64,000 nt of DNA from Timema cristinae. Lineage: Eukaryota; Arthropoda; Insecta; Phasmatodea; Timematidae. Every line of letters starts with the position of its first letter. Position 1 is the stretch's first letter. The notes below the pieces were generated by a model. It saw nothing but the letters and a program-made list of their open reading frames with translations, ran no database searches and was not told the origin of the DNA. Of the stretch, positions 24,641 to 35,577 are shown one piece after another. The position numbers and the translations under genes were made by a program. The DNA lies in contig JBCFYV010011135.1 of the NCBI GenBank assembly GCA_039000515.1, positions 19,364,178 through 19,428,177 of the forward strand, read 5' to 3'.

Positions 24641-25604
24641 CTGCATAGTGATGAATTAGGGAGGGATGTAAGGGAACCAGAGAAAAGTTTTTTTTTGTTT
24701 TTTTGTTTTTTTTTTGCAAATTTTATGAAAACATTTTTTTTTTCAATAATTTTCCATTTAAAGTTTAGAGCTTAGTTTTATTCAAATTGTTCTCTCAACA
24801 CCTCTTGAATATTCATCAAGATTCTCATGGAATTTAATGACAAATTTTTCTTCATTTAAAATGTTTTTAACTTTATGCCATTAAAATAATTTGAAATATT
24901 CATGGTATTGTTGAAACCCTCTTGCTTGGTGATGTTCATGAAACCCTTTATAGTCACTTAGTCACCTTTAGTCCACAGGTAGGTTAACATCAGAGGTGAT
25001 TTAGATCAAAAATAATGTCCAAACAAGCACTATGATCTTTGACTAAATAAATAAACGTGATTAGAGTTGAACTGTGGTCCCGCCCGCGTGAAAGCCAGAG
25101 AGCAAGACTGTGTGACCTACCATTTAGCACCAGACATGGTGGGCCCACATTTCAAAATCACTGTAGAGTTAAGTCTCTTTTCTTCTACTGAAGCAATGAT
25201 CGATTGATTTTTCTGAACCTAAGAAAAAGTTTTTGATATAAAAACATCAGAAGCACTTGTATTTCCACCCCAATTTAACGTCCGTGGGCTGAGTGCTGTG
25301 TCTGAAAAGTTATATGATGATATAAGTTGATTCAGAAATATATGTCAAATAACTCCCTTATAAAAAAAAATCTCTTTTACAATCACCACCATCACAACTG
25401 TTAACCCTGCCGTGCAATCTCGTGATTTGTGCTAAACTAAAGGTATTTACACATCACAGCCCGTCGGTGCGTTGCGCCACAATTGTCGTTCATTTGGGAT
25501 AAATTTACTGAGCTGCAGGCTGGAGATCCTTGTTCTAAAATGTCTTTTCTAGATAAACTTAATTCACTTTAGAAGACGCTCATCAATAATCATACAGCTA
25601 CTTT

Positions 25605-25888
25605 CTTCTTATATAATTTCCCTCCTCATTCAATCCCCTTAGAATGAGCTGACAGTAACCTCTTGATGATGAACTTACCAAGTAGAGCGTAGCAAGTTTC
25701 CTCTTTTCAACTTCCCTCCTCATCCATTACCCTTGGATTTAGATGACAATAACCTCTTGGTGATGAACTTACCAAGTAGACTGTAGCAAGTTTCCTTCTC
25801 TCTAACTTCCCTCCTTATCCATTACCCTTAGATTTAGATGACAATAACCTCTTGATGATGAACTTACCAAGTAGAGCGTAGCAAGTTT
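25605..25888 (-). repeat. Three tandem 94-95-bp copies of the exon end and splice donor
   Basis: On the minus strand each unit begins with the last 21 nt of the DUOXA start exon (AAACTTGCTACGCTCTACTTG, one or two changes in the middle copy), followed by GTAAGTTCATCA and about 60 nt of intron. Units start at 25888, 25793 and 25699. The first is contiguous with coding sequence; the other two are decoy exon ends with intact donors. Reading through the first donor in frame meets a TAG before the second unit ends. Confidence 0.9.
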
Positions 25889-26058
25889 CCTCCTGACTGA
25901 CGGGAGGAGAAATAGCAGGACGCCTGCAGACGCCAATGCGGTCACCAGTAGGGCTACAAATACCGGGTTCAGATAGAAGAAAGCAGGTACAGGACGCCTC
26001 GTGTTGTAATAGTGAAGCCGAACTCGTGGCGCGCCAGGTGGAACAGATGTTCAAACAT
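25868..26058 (-). CDS. DUOXA (mol): DUOXA start-codon exon with an apparent 1-nt frameshift
   Basis: This exon encodes the N-terminus and first membrane segment. In one frame an ATG at 26058-26056 gives MFEHLFHLARHEFGFT. One frame over, the sequence continues YYNTRRPVPAFFYLNPVFVA, a hydrophobic stretch (VALLVTALASAGVLLFLLP) and SVRRKLATLYL, which joins in frame to GWTMIGTG of the next exon. Together they follow the family layout of a short cytosolic N-terminus, a TPV-like motif, TM1, a basic patch and TM2. The shift falls near 26012-26018, where TTCACTATTAC would need one more T. The exon has 191 nt from ATG to donor, and 192 would be in phase with the phase-0 acceptor downstream. The donor TTG|GTAAGT is at 25866-25867. 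A pyrimidine-rich tract ending in ccag lies just upstream of the ATG, so a separate 5'UTR exon is likely. It could be an assembly error, a null allele or a pseudogene. Confidence 0.8.
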
Positions 26059-26282
26059 AACTGGTTCTGGAACATTTCATAAAGAGAGAAAAGATCATTT
26101 GAAGGAAAAGGCATATTATTGGTAACTACAAATATACTGTGTGTTGCAAATATATCATAATTAACTTCCAATTGAAGACAATTTATCAGTTACTTAGCCT
26201 TATTATTTTTCTTTGAAATATCATTATAATGTAAATAATATATTTATAATATATGATTATAATCACATAAAATATAATATTA

Positions 26283-26500
26283 CCTGCCTTAGTGGCCACG
26301 TGGATTAACGGTCGATAATCGAGGTTCAAACCTCATTTGGGTGTACATAAGCTGATCTTTTCTGAAATGATTTTCCACTCTCCCAAAACATCAATACGCT
26401 TTAATTATTCTAAATTTAACATACCTAATCTTTGAAAACATTAGAGTAATTAGTACGTAAACGTATAGTACAAACGTGTGGTAATATACGGGGCTAAAAG
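26283..26500 (+). mobile_element. Old SINE-B relic
   Basis: Head pieces ccttagtggccacgtgg and cgaggttcaaacctc, body tgattttccactctccc, tail gagtaattagtacgtaaacg. Lies upstream of the DUOXA start exon. Confidence 0.65.
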
Positions 26501-26719
26501 ATCCCAGAAATAATAAAATAGTAATATAATTTTGGGAGATTGGGAGCGTAAAAAATCACAAATTGACAAAATTTTACTAAGAACATTTTTAATAAAAATA
26601 TTTTCTTTGTTGTTTTTGACAATAAAGTGAAATTAAAAACCAGACAACATTTGTGTGTAGCACCAGTCCTTCAACTAATATGTTTTAATTTCAATTATAA
26701 AAACTTCATTTAACTAGAT

Positions 26720-26878
26720 GATTATTATTATATTATTATTATTAGCACCACGTCTTACTACCCGTTCGGGTTATACGCACTTACGCTAATGTGTAATGGT
26801 AGGGTGATTGTGAGATGAAATGATGGACATACATTTTAAAGTGGAATCCGAACCACGGTGGAGGCCTGGCATTCCCCA
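26720..26878 (-). mobile_element. SINE-A, 5'-truncated, with 13-bp TSD
   Basis: The copy stops at ggcattcccca. Direct repeats catttaactagat lie at 26707-26719 and 26879-26891. Confidence 0.92.
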
Positions 26879-26954
26879 CATTTAACTAGATTAAAATAAT
26901 ATTATTGAATCCAAGATAAGGAGTAAATGTATACTATGATTCAATAAATATAGG

Positions 26955-27022
26955 ATCTGACCCATCTCAACTGATAAGATATTATATATATATAATATCT
27001 TATCAGTTGAGATGGGTCAGAT
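26955..27022. repeat. 68-bp perfect palindrome
   Basis: The 34-bp arm beginning atctgacccatctcaactga is followed immediately by its exact reverse complement, with no spacer. AT dinucleotides sit at the centre and flank the right side. Confidence 0.97.
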
Positions 27023-27143
27023 ATATATATATATATATATACCCTATTTATACCTATATATACCCTATATAAACCCTATATAAACCCTATATATAGGTAT
27101 ATATATATATATATATAACACCGAAAAATATAAATTTCACCAC

Positions 27144-27175
<32 letters not shown>
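27023..27175. repeat. AT microsatellites with ccctata words
   Basis: Runs of AT alternate with ccctatataaa words and a small inverted motif (acctatatata / tatatataggt). Confidence 0.9.
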
Positions 27176-27176
<1 letters not shown>

Positions 27177-28267
27177 TACACTATGTATTTAGCGCATATA
27201 ATTATCATATACTCTAAATTGAAAAATGACTTGGTAGCTGGCTTTTTTCCCCCAATATATCCATGAATAACTTAATTATAAGAATTGTCAATGTCAATGA
27301 TACGTTGCAACTTCTTTGTACACTTAGATGATATCGTTTCGGTTCTACCATTATGGAAACAAACGATGTATGACTCTTACCATTAATGATTCCGACATTT
27401 TTCCAGTCAAATAAATGTTCAAATATGTATCTAATAATTTATTGGGTAGACCCAATGATGGTAACTTCTGTTTACACTGAGATGCTATTTTATGTGTTCA
27501 AAAGGATGGAATCAAACAAAATGCTAAATTTACTGTAAATATTCGCTAATAATGAGTGTTTTATAAACTTAATTAGTATTTTGTTTTGTGTTAACTTGTA
27601 ACCGGTATTAAAACATGTATTTATTTGAGTACTAATTAACATTATTATACAAATTAAAAACAAGAGTTTTCAAGGGGAACTATTATATTTGACTTGGGTG
27701 CCATAAAACACATCAAACACAACTGCGTCTCTCTGTGCTACTTTTATGTAATTATATTAGTTCTATAAAAGTATATATATGCTACAAGTAAAGCTCGATC
27801 TTTGATAAAGTTGATTTTCAGATAATGTTAAATGAAAGGTGATTAAATTATACTTTTCAAATTTTTCTGGTTAATATTAACATGAGCCACCCACAATTGA
27901 ATAATGTCAAGATTTTAGGGTTGAGGTTAGGTTAGTTTTTTGGTTATTTTAGGCTATGTTTGTTTAGTTTAGGTTATTGGAAAAGAAAGAATTAAAATGC
28001 AGCATTTGCAATATTATAGCATATCTTTGATTCAATTACAGATATCAAAATGACGTTCCAAGATATAATCCGTATTCACACGTGCCTAACTTCACAAATA
28101 GTATTCAACGTTATCCAAGTCTTGTTGGCTAGTGTCGAGATTATCCGAATAAGGTTAAAAGTGAGATATATTACTTTCTATTTCTGACTTTATTCACTGT
28201 TCTTGGATAATGTTAATATCTTCTGTCTAGTCTCGACACTATCCAGATATCACACACTACCCGTAAC

Positions 28268-28270
<3 letters not shown>
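27176..28270. other. AT-rich, mostly unassigned
   Basis: Contains ggttgaggttaggttag near 27921 and an 11-bp inverted pair (tagtgtcgaga about 28132; tctcgacacta about 28235). No gene. Confidence 0.4.

Positions 28271-28332
<62 letters not shown>
28271..28332. repeat. (TA)n microsatellite
   Basis: About 60 bp of TA dinucleotide. Confidence 0.95.
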
Positions 28333-28334
<2 letters not shown>

Positions 28335-28387
28335 CTGAAGGAACTACTGTTATCAATATGAGCATGCTTTATCAGAGGTCTTACTTG

Positions 28388-28640
28388 ACCCCCCCCACAC
28401 CCACACACACACACACCTCCCCACCCACCCACCCCCAAACCCCACACACACACCCACCCCATCCCTACCCACCCCCACACACACCCAAACATACACATAC
28501 ACACATACACATACACACACACAAATACACATACACACATACACATACACATACACACATACATAAACACCCTGAGTTCTTACTTGCTATACACATAAAT
28601 ATGCTATACACACACACACACACGCACATACATATATATA
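28388..28640. repeat. CA/CCCA-rich microsatellite
   Basis: C-rich then CA-rich repeat (acacac, cccacc, acatac). The four or five open frames across it on both strands are products of the repeat. Confidence 0.95.
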
Positions 28641-29547
28641 TACATATATGTGTGTATATAAAGTAATATTTCTGATATAGCTTACTCATATTCAAAACAG
28701 TAGTTATTTGATAACAAATATACAAAATTATGCTATATTTATAAATGTATAAAACAAAATTTTAATAAGGAGTATATTCATTTATTATTGAGTTAGAAAT
28801 GTATACACATATACTATTTCCTAATAATATTGTTGAAAGGATTCTATTTCAGAATAAAGTTGAAATTACTTTTCTTCAATTAATCTTCATTGTCTATCCT
28901 TAACCTCTGTCCTCACTTCTATTTTTATTATTTTCACCCCTCGCTCCCCCTCTCTACACCTTCACCCCCAAAACCATATTTTTTTTTCTCATTTTTCATC
29001 TATCTCTTCTTGAGAAAAAAAATAATAGTGTGCTTCAATTAAGTGGTTCTTATTTGCCACCATTTTTTTTTTGTCGTCTGTAGCTGTGTGTGTTATCTCC
29101 TAAAGCCACAAGTTTTCTCATCTCGAGACCTTCTTCATTCTCATCCAGACATTTCTGACGTGTTATGGAAGAGAAATTGTATTGTGAGGGGTAAGGGAAG
29201 AGATTTGAGAGGTAGGGGAAGCCCATCACTGTCTAAAACTTTTAGATGATACAAATGGTATCACAATTTGTGAAAAATACCTTGAAGGGATTTGACCCAT
29301 ATATCCAGAGCAACCAGAAGTATAAATAAAAGCCATGATCATCTCTTCTAGTTGTCCGAGTAAGGGTAGGACAAGTTGTGAATAGATGCAGTGTGGATAG
29401 AGGGTGGTTATTTACAATGATTCTTACTCTATTTTTATTCAAATCCAGATACATTTCTTCCCTATTACCTACCACTTACTTATTATATGGTTTTAATAAC
29501 TAGTGAATTAATCACCGCACCTACGTAATAAAAACAATTTTCACTTT
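28641..29547. other. Unassigned
   Basis: No gene or element recognised; a C-rich patch lies at 28937-28972. Confidence 0.35.
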
Positions 29548-29819
29548 CCTAAGCCAGTTCTACTCAATCCAGGTGAATAAATCCTATCTTGAGCTAATTC
29601 TGTCCAGCCTTACATCCTATCACTATCTTGAGCTAGTTCTATCCAGTCCACCATATTACACCTTATCCCTATCTTGAGATAGTTCTATCCAGTACGAGGT
29701 CACAACCGTGGTTCGGATTCCACGTTAAACTGTAGGTCCTTCATTTCATCTCACAATCACCCTACCATTACACATTAGCGTAAGTGCGTATAACCCGAAC
29801 GGGTAGTAAGACGCGGTGC

Positions 29820-29859
<40 letters not shown>

Positions 29860-31026
29860 TCTATCCAGTACAGCATATTACACCTTATCCCTATCTTGAG
29901 CTAGTTCTATCCAGTCCACCATATTACACCTTATACCTATCTTGAGCTAGTTCTATCCAGTCCACCATATTACATCTTATCCCTATCTTGAGCTAGTTCT
30001 ATCCAGTCCACCATTACACACCTTATACCTATCTTGAGCTAGTTCAATCCAGTCCACCATATTACACCTTATACCTATCTTGAACTAGTTCTATCCAGTC
30101 CACCATATTACACCTTATACCTATCTTGAACTAGTTCTATCCAGTCCACCATATTACACCTTATCCCTATCTTGAGCTAGTTCTATTCAGTCCTCCATAT
30201 TACACCTTATCCCTATCTTGAGCTAGTTCTATTCAGTCCTCCATATTACACCTTATCCCTATCTTGAGCTAGTTCTATCCAGTCCACCATTACACACCTT
30301 ATACCTATCTTGAGCTAGTTCTATCCAGTCCACCATATTACACCTTATACCTATCTTGAACTAGTTCTATCCAGTCCACCATATTACACCTTATCCCTAT
30401 CTTGAGCTAGTTCTATCCAGTCCACCATATTACACCTTATCCCTATCTTGAGCTAGTTCTATTCGGTCCTCCATATTACACCTTATCCCTATCTTGAGCT
30501 AGTTCTATTCAGTCCTCCATATTACACCTTATCCCTATCTTGAGCTAGTTCTATCCAGTCCACCATTACACACCTTATACCTATCTTGAGCTAGTTCTAT
30601 CCAGTCCACCATATTACACCTTATACCTATCTTGAACTAGTTCTATCCAGTCCACCATATTACATCCTATACCTATCTTGAGCTAGTTCTATCCTGTCCT
30701 CCATATTACATTTTATCCCTATCTTGAGCTAGTTCTATCCAGTCCACCATTACACACCTTATCCCTATCTTGAGCTAGTTCTATTCAGTCCTCCATATTA
30801 CACCTTATCCCTATCTTGAGCTAGTTCTATTCAGTCCTCCATATTACACCTTATCCCTATCTTGAGCTAGTTCTATCCAGTCCACCATTACACACCTTAT
30901 ACCTATCTTGAGCTAGTTCTATCCAGTCCACCATATTACACCTTATACCTATCTTGAACTAGTTCTATCCAGTCCACCATATTACACCTTATCCCTATCT
31001 TGATCTAGTTCTATCCAGTCCACCTC
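29548..31026 (-). repeat. 46-bp satellite made from LINE coding sequence
   Basis: About 27 head-to-tail units of 46 bp, plus-strand core ctatcttgagctagttctat ccagtcc. On the minus strand one unit reads C-N-M-V-D-W-I-E-L-A-Q-D-R-D-K, the conserved end of an insect LINE ORF2. Because 46 is not a multiple of 3, the frame rotates between units. Variant units (ccattacacacc) recur every 6 units in the left half (6, 6, 4, 3), giving a higher-order period of 276 bp. A SINE-A interrupts the left part. Confidence 0.95.
29696..29858 (+). mobile_element. SINE-A, 5'-truncated, inside the satellite, with 13-bp TSD
   Basis: Begins in the accgtggttcggattccacg region and ends in about 40 bp of TAA. The TSD ttctatccagtac (29683-29695, 29859-29871) is satellite sequence, so the array existed first. 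Confidence 0.95.
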
Positions 31027-31350
31027 ATAACCTATTTCTCTCAGCTCCATTTTAATGTTATTCATTTTCTCGTTGTAATTCTTCCCACTGGACACTTACT
31101 ATTAGGTTTTCCAGCCAATAACCTGAATGTGAATCTTTTTTTTTTATTCGCACTGCATGTCCTACCCAAATAATCAATAAACAGGGTTACACTAACAATA
31201 TTTGATGATGATTACAAGGTATGTAACTCATAATCATGCATCCTTCTTCAATCCACATTATCTTAATTCATTTTTCGACCAGATATAGTCTTAAGTATTT
31301 TGTTTTCGAACATCCTTAGTTTATTCTCATCGTGTTAGTTTAAAGATCTT
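31027..31350 (-). pseudogene. LINE reverse-transcriptase C-terminal relic joined to the satellite
   Basis: On the minus strand, frames read LRMFENKILRTISGRK-like sequence and WRRMHDYELHTL, then NNIKMELREIGYEVDWIELD followed by QDRDK, which runs straight into the satellite units. The order matches the C-terminus of LINE ORF2 in many insects. Stops and frameshifts throughout. Confidence 0.75.
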
Positions 31351-32170
31351 ATTTTATACCCATTATGAAAATACAGAAAGAAAATTTTATTATTTCTCAA
31401 TCAAAGAGGGAGTATTGTAATCGAGAATATTTCAAACTTGATGTTATAAGGAATTTATATAATTAATTTGTCTAATAAACAAAACAAAAAAATTGATTCT
31501 ACACATATCTGATTTATTCTCTGTCAGCCTGTCTATTATTGGGAACGGATTTAATCGGTTTGATTGTTTTCGTTCAAATTATATATTTGGATTTTATTCA
31601 TATAAAATAGTATACTGTTTAATGATTTTAATTACGAATACTTCTAAAATAGCTTTAATGATTTTGTTTAAATGGGCATCCAAGGAATATTCGACTTATC
31701 AAATAACACTGAAGACTTGGTTTTTGAATGGAGATTAATGTAAAGGTAATATAATGATGAGTAATTTTTGAAAGCTATAATCAATTTAAAAATAGAACTA
31801 ACGATTTTGCTAAAAATGTATTCAAGGAGAGTGGTTGACATGACTAATAAATGTTCATACATTTCTTTGAAGGAAAAATTGTTCAAGGCTAATTTGCTAA
31901 AGACTGTTTGTATATTAAAATAAATATCAAAAAAAATTGTTCTTAATTATTTTGTTAAAAATAAATAACTTTCAATTTTTTAATAGATAATTAAATCTTT
32001 TTAACATATTGGTTTTCTTAAAGTTTATTATAATCGTTTATTAAAAATTAACTTTTGAAAATTTTAAATTATATCAAAATTGTTACAAATATTTTGTTTA
32101 AAATTGCTATCATTGGTCATTTTACCTGATAAACTATTATCTACATTTAATTTTATATTTAAATATTTAA
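31351..32170. other. AT-rich, no recognised feature
   Basis: Plain AT-rich sequence with two incidental open frames; nothing recognised. Confidence 0.4.
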
Positions 32171-32439
32171 AGGGTATACTGGATGTCCATAAATTCGTGG
32201 ATACGGACTGTACAACACGATTTCTGCCCCAAATTAAGTAGAAAATATTATTTTCTAAAAACACGTTAAGCTCTCAGTTCCTGAGAAAAACTACATGAAA
32301 GTTTTGTAAAGATTAGAAGAGGTTATGTGTTAACGCTGTACCTTACATTATGAGTTGGTGGTAAGGTATAGGGCTAGGTAAATATTCGAGCTTAGTAGTG
32401 TCAAATAGGCCATAGAGTACAATTACGTAGAGTATTGGG

Positions 32440-33790
32440 ACATGTCAATGATCATGGGTGCATCAAACAGCCAAACTTGACCTGAGGAACGATTCTACGC
32501 CAATCACTTTTCCAACAGATGGCACCCAAGTGTAAATGTGTTTCACCGGTTGGAGTTGCGTTGCCAAGAGACCGGTCAAATAGGACCAGCACAGCACGTG
32601 GATGCAGGATGGCCACGCGATGTGTGGACAGTGGATCTTGAAGAGGCTGTACTAACCGCTGTCCAACATTATTATTATTATTAGCACCGCGTCTTACTAC
32701 CCGTTCGGGTTATACGCACTTACGCTAATGTGTAATGGTAGGGTGATTGTGAGATGAAATGGAGGACCTACAGTTTAACGTGGAATCCGAACCACGGTGG
32801 AGGCCTGGCATTCCCCACATTCACAAGATGTCTTGTCAGAGGTGAAGGAAGGGTTTGGTAATCAGATAAATCTTTGCCTGTACCGAGGATTGAACCCCGG
32901 CCGCCAGCACAGAAGTCTGACACCTTACCCCTAGACCACCAGGTCACCTGCTGTCCAACAGCCATAAGCACGCAGCACGTGACATTTCGCTGGCTACGAA
33001 ACGTATCAAAGTCAGCGGTACACCAGTTTCTGCATGATGAGGTGCTACCACCCATGCCATTACGCCAAAACGCAGCATCTGCTGCAAGGTGATCTTCCTC
33101 GTTGTATAATGATCTTCTGTTTTGCTTCTGCGACAACATGAGGCTGATCAGATTCTCGTCAGTCACATATTGTGCACCAATGAATCGTGTCTCATACGTG
33201 ATGGTATTACTAAATCTCACAACAACCACCTGTGGGTACCTGCTAACCCGAATGATACTCGAGTTCGTTCCTATCAACAGCGATTCTGCATCAATGTATG
33301 GACCGGTATTGTTGGGGATACACTTGTGGGCCCATATCTTCTACAGGAGCGAGTGAATTCGCAGTATTACCGTTTTGCCTCCATCCTACCTCGCCAGCTT
33401 AAGGACATCTCGTTGCCTGTTCGCTATGTGGTTTTTAGTGTGACGGTGCCCCAGCTAAGTATAAAGCAATAGTGCACCGACTACTGCACTAAACCTACCC
33501 CCGCTAATGTATTGAGCGTGGGTGGCCTGTGGAATGGCCACCAAGGTCATCAGACCTCACACCACGAGATGTATTTCTGTGGGGTCACCTAAAATCACTG
33601 GCATTACAAACCAGACGTCCTGCAGCAGTCAGCCGAGGATATCATCTTGTGGATACATGCAGCTATCCCCACAGTGGGCGTTTCCATTCAACGTCACGTG
33701 CACGCCGCATGAATCAAACGTGCGGAAAAATGCATTGCTATTAGTTGACCAAACTTCAAACACCTGTTGTGAAGTTTCGACAATATTACA
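32440..33790 (+). pseudogene. Tc1/mariner-type transposase pseudogene
   Basis: The element once encoded a DDE/DDD transposase that cuts and pastes DNA at TA sites. Recognisable in shifting frames are: an N-terminal helix-turn-helix region (NHFSNRWHPSVNVFHRLELR, then DISLATKRIKVSAVHQFLHD); the first catalytic segment, with SHILCTNESCLIRDG where family members have T-D-E, so the first Asp reads Asn; VRSYQQRFCINVWTGIVGDT and LVGPYLLQERVNSQYYR; the second segment CDGAPAKYKA; and the third, EWPPRSSDLTPRDVFLWGHL, whose final residue is Asp, as in DD34D types. At least three frame changes, several stops and a 281-bp SINE make it dead. Confidence 0.85.
32669..32949 (-). mobile_element. SINE-A, full length, inside the transposase, with 11-bp TSD
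   Basis: Complete copy. The TSD gctgtccaaca is at 32658-32668 and 32950-32960, inside transposase coding sequence. Its strand is opposite to the transposase. Confidence 0.95.
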
Positions 33791-34193
33791 GATGATGTAA
33801 CGTGCTGTGATTAATATGGAATAAAGTATTTTTATGTACTTTCACATCATTTTTCTACAAAGACTAAAGGCCTAACGTATTTTTACCAGAGAGTATTTTC
33901 TATTTATTCTAAGCCAGAGAATAGTGTGGTACGATCCTTATACGCAAATGTACGGACACACTGTATATTTATAAATTAAACAAATCAATTAGGGCCTTGA
34001 AAATTTAGTTCAAAATTGATATTGGTGATTGTTTATAATGATAAATAAAAATGTTTTAAATTTTATAAGTCAAAATAAATTGAGCGTTTCTTACAAAGGT
34101 TTTTTTTTTTTTAATATCTGATTTTCTTATATATATGAGGATTGTTTATTGATATTAACATGATGTGGTATTTGTTTTTCTAAAGGATAGCAT

Positions 34194-34336
34194 GTGAATG
34201 TGGGGAATGCCAGGCCTCCACCGTGGTTTGGATTACACGTTAAACTGTAGGTCCTTCATATCATCTCACAATCACCCTACCATTACACATTAGCGTAAGT
34301 GAGTATAACCCGAATGGGTAGTAAGACGCGGTGCTA

Positions 34337-34366
<30 letters not shown>
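34194..34366 (+). mobile_element. SINE-A, 5'-truncated, with 15-bp TSD
   Basis: Begins at gtgaatgtggggaatgccag. The TSD tctaaaggatagcat (34179-34193) and tctaaaggataacat (34367-34381) differ by one base. Confidence 0.94.
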
Positions 34367-34367
<1 letters not shown>

Positions 34368-34381
34368 CTAAAGGATAACAT

Positions 34382-34960
34382 ACCTGATGTTGGCTTACTG
34401 AAATTCTTTCTTTGAACATCTTTGATCTAAGATATATGTGAGCCTTTTTGAGTAATAAGTAAGTTTGTGCAATAATGTAATAACCTACATTGATTATTAT
34501 ATTTTGTGACTTCCACATTTTGGACGACAGGGGTAATGTTAACAACTTTTTAAACGAGTATTAACATGTATTTCCCGAATACACGCTACTCCTAATATAA
34601 TTTTGATTAACCCCTACCTCATTAGCTTAGTTAATGTATGTGTACAAATCAAAGTGATAATCAAATAAAGCAAAAAAAAAAAAAAAAAAGATGGCCCAAA
34701 ATGTTTTATTTAATAGGGTTAAAATCATTCAGTGGAACTAAAATTTATTGACATATATTTTAGTTTTGGTTGGGTAAAGTGTATTTTATAGAGACACAGT
34801 GTTTAGAGGAAGTGTGAGAACAATTTAGGATAGAAACTTGTTATCTCACCCAGCCATGATTCTAAACTGTTCTTACAGTCCTTTGAAGGACACAGGGAAT
34901 AAAGGGTTGGTCAAACCCTATAATGAGCCTAGAAAATATTTTTTTAATAGATTTTATTTT
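34382..34960. other. Unassigned
   Basis: AT-rich with a poly-A run at 34673-34690; nothing recognised. Confidence 0.4.
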
Positions 34961-34972
34961 GGATAGATACCG

Positions 34973-35269
34973 GTAGGTGACCTGGTGGTCTAGGGGTAAG
35001 GTGTCAGACTTCTGTGCTGGCGGCCGGGGTTCAATCCTCGGTACCGGCACAGATTTATCTGATTACCAAACCCTTCCTTCACCTCTGACAAGACATCTTG
35101 TGAATGTGGGGAATGCCAGGCCTCCACTGTGGTTCGGATTCCACGTTAAACTGTAGGTCCTTCATTTCATCTCACAATCACCCTACCATTACACATTAGC
35201 GTAAGTGCGTACAACCCGAATGGGTAGTAAGACGCGCTGCTAATAATAATAATAATAATAATAATAATA
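34973..35269 (+). mobile_element. SINE-A, full length, with 12-bp TSD
   Basis: Complete head, short-hairpin body and tail. The TSD ggatagataccg (34961-34972) and ggacagataccg (35270-35281) differ by one base. Confidence 0.95.
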
Positions 35270-35352
35270 GGACAGATACCGATTTTCACACAATCTAAAG
35301 TGTTTTAGAAAGGTTTCATGATTGTATAACAGATGTAAGAAATAACTCAAAC

Positions 35353-35577
35353 CCACCTTGGTGGCCGCGTGTTCGAACGCTTTACACTCGTGTTGGACTA
35401 GACTGCAGAATACGGGGAGATAAGGGTTCAATCCCGGTTGGATCCAGCCTAAATGGTTTTACACTCTCCTTTAACACGGGTCACTTACTCTCAATTAAAT
35501 CTTCTTATCCCCTAAGCCATTAGTGTACTTAGTACATAGACATATATCCCGAACGGGTGGTAAGATGCAGTGCTAAA
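35353..35577 (+). mobile_element. Diverged SINE-B
   Basis: Head ccttggtggccgcgtg and agggttcaatcccggttgg, body atggttttacactctcc, tail tcccgaacgggtggtaag. More diverged than the TSD-bearing copies. Confidence 0.75.

Larger units (their letters stand above)
23471..25867 (-). other. DUOXA intron
   Basis: This is a 2,397-bp GT-AG intron (donor GTAAGTTCATC, acceptor tttattttcag) between phase-0 codons. It holds a full SINE-B (23842-24116), a tRNA-like relic (24238-24305), a SINE-C relic (24340-24640) and, next to the donor, extra copies of the exon end. The stretch 24641-25600 otherwise shows nothing recognisable. Confidence 0.85.
32175..33967 (+). mobile_element. Tc1/mariner-type transposon, inactive, with long imperfect TIRs
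   Basis: The left end tatactggatgtccataaat and the reversed right end tatacagtgtgtccgtacat match imperfectly over about 40 bp, with traces further in (gtagaaaata/atagaaaata). TA is at both ends. About 1.5 kb remains after removing the SINE-A at 32669-32949. Confidence 0.85.

Noticed and set aside
25815..26171. 118-codon minus-strand frame as the gene product
   Set aside because: It is a third frame across the DUOXA start exon and runs through the donor; the family residues lie in the other two frames.
28120..28255. MITE suggested by tagtgtcgaga / tctcgacacta
   Set aside because: Only 11 bp inverted, no TSD and no further symmetry.
28250..28725. Several overlapping open frames on both strands
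   Set aside because: Produced by CA and CCCA repeats; no start context or non-repetitive sequence.
29548..31026. CRISPR-like regular array
   Set aside because: Head-to-tail 46-bp units without spacers; coding-derived satellite.
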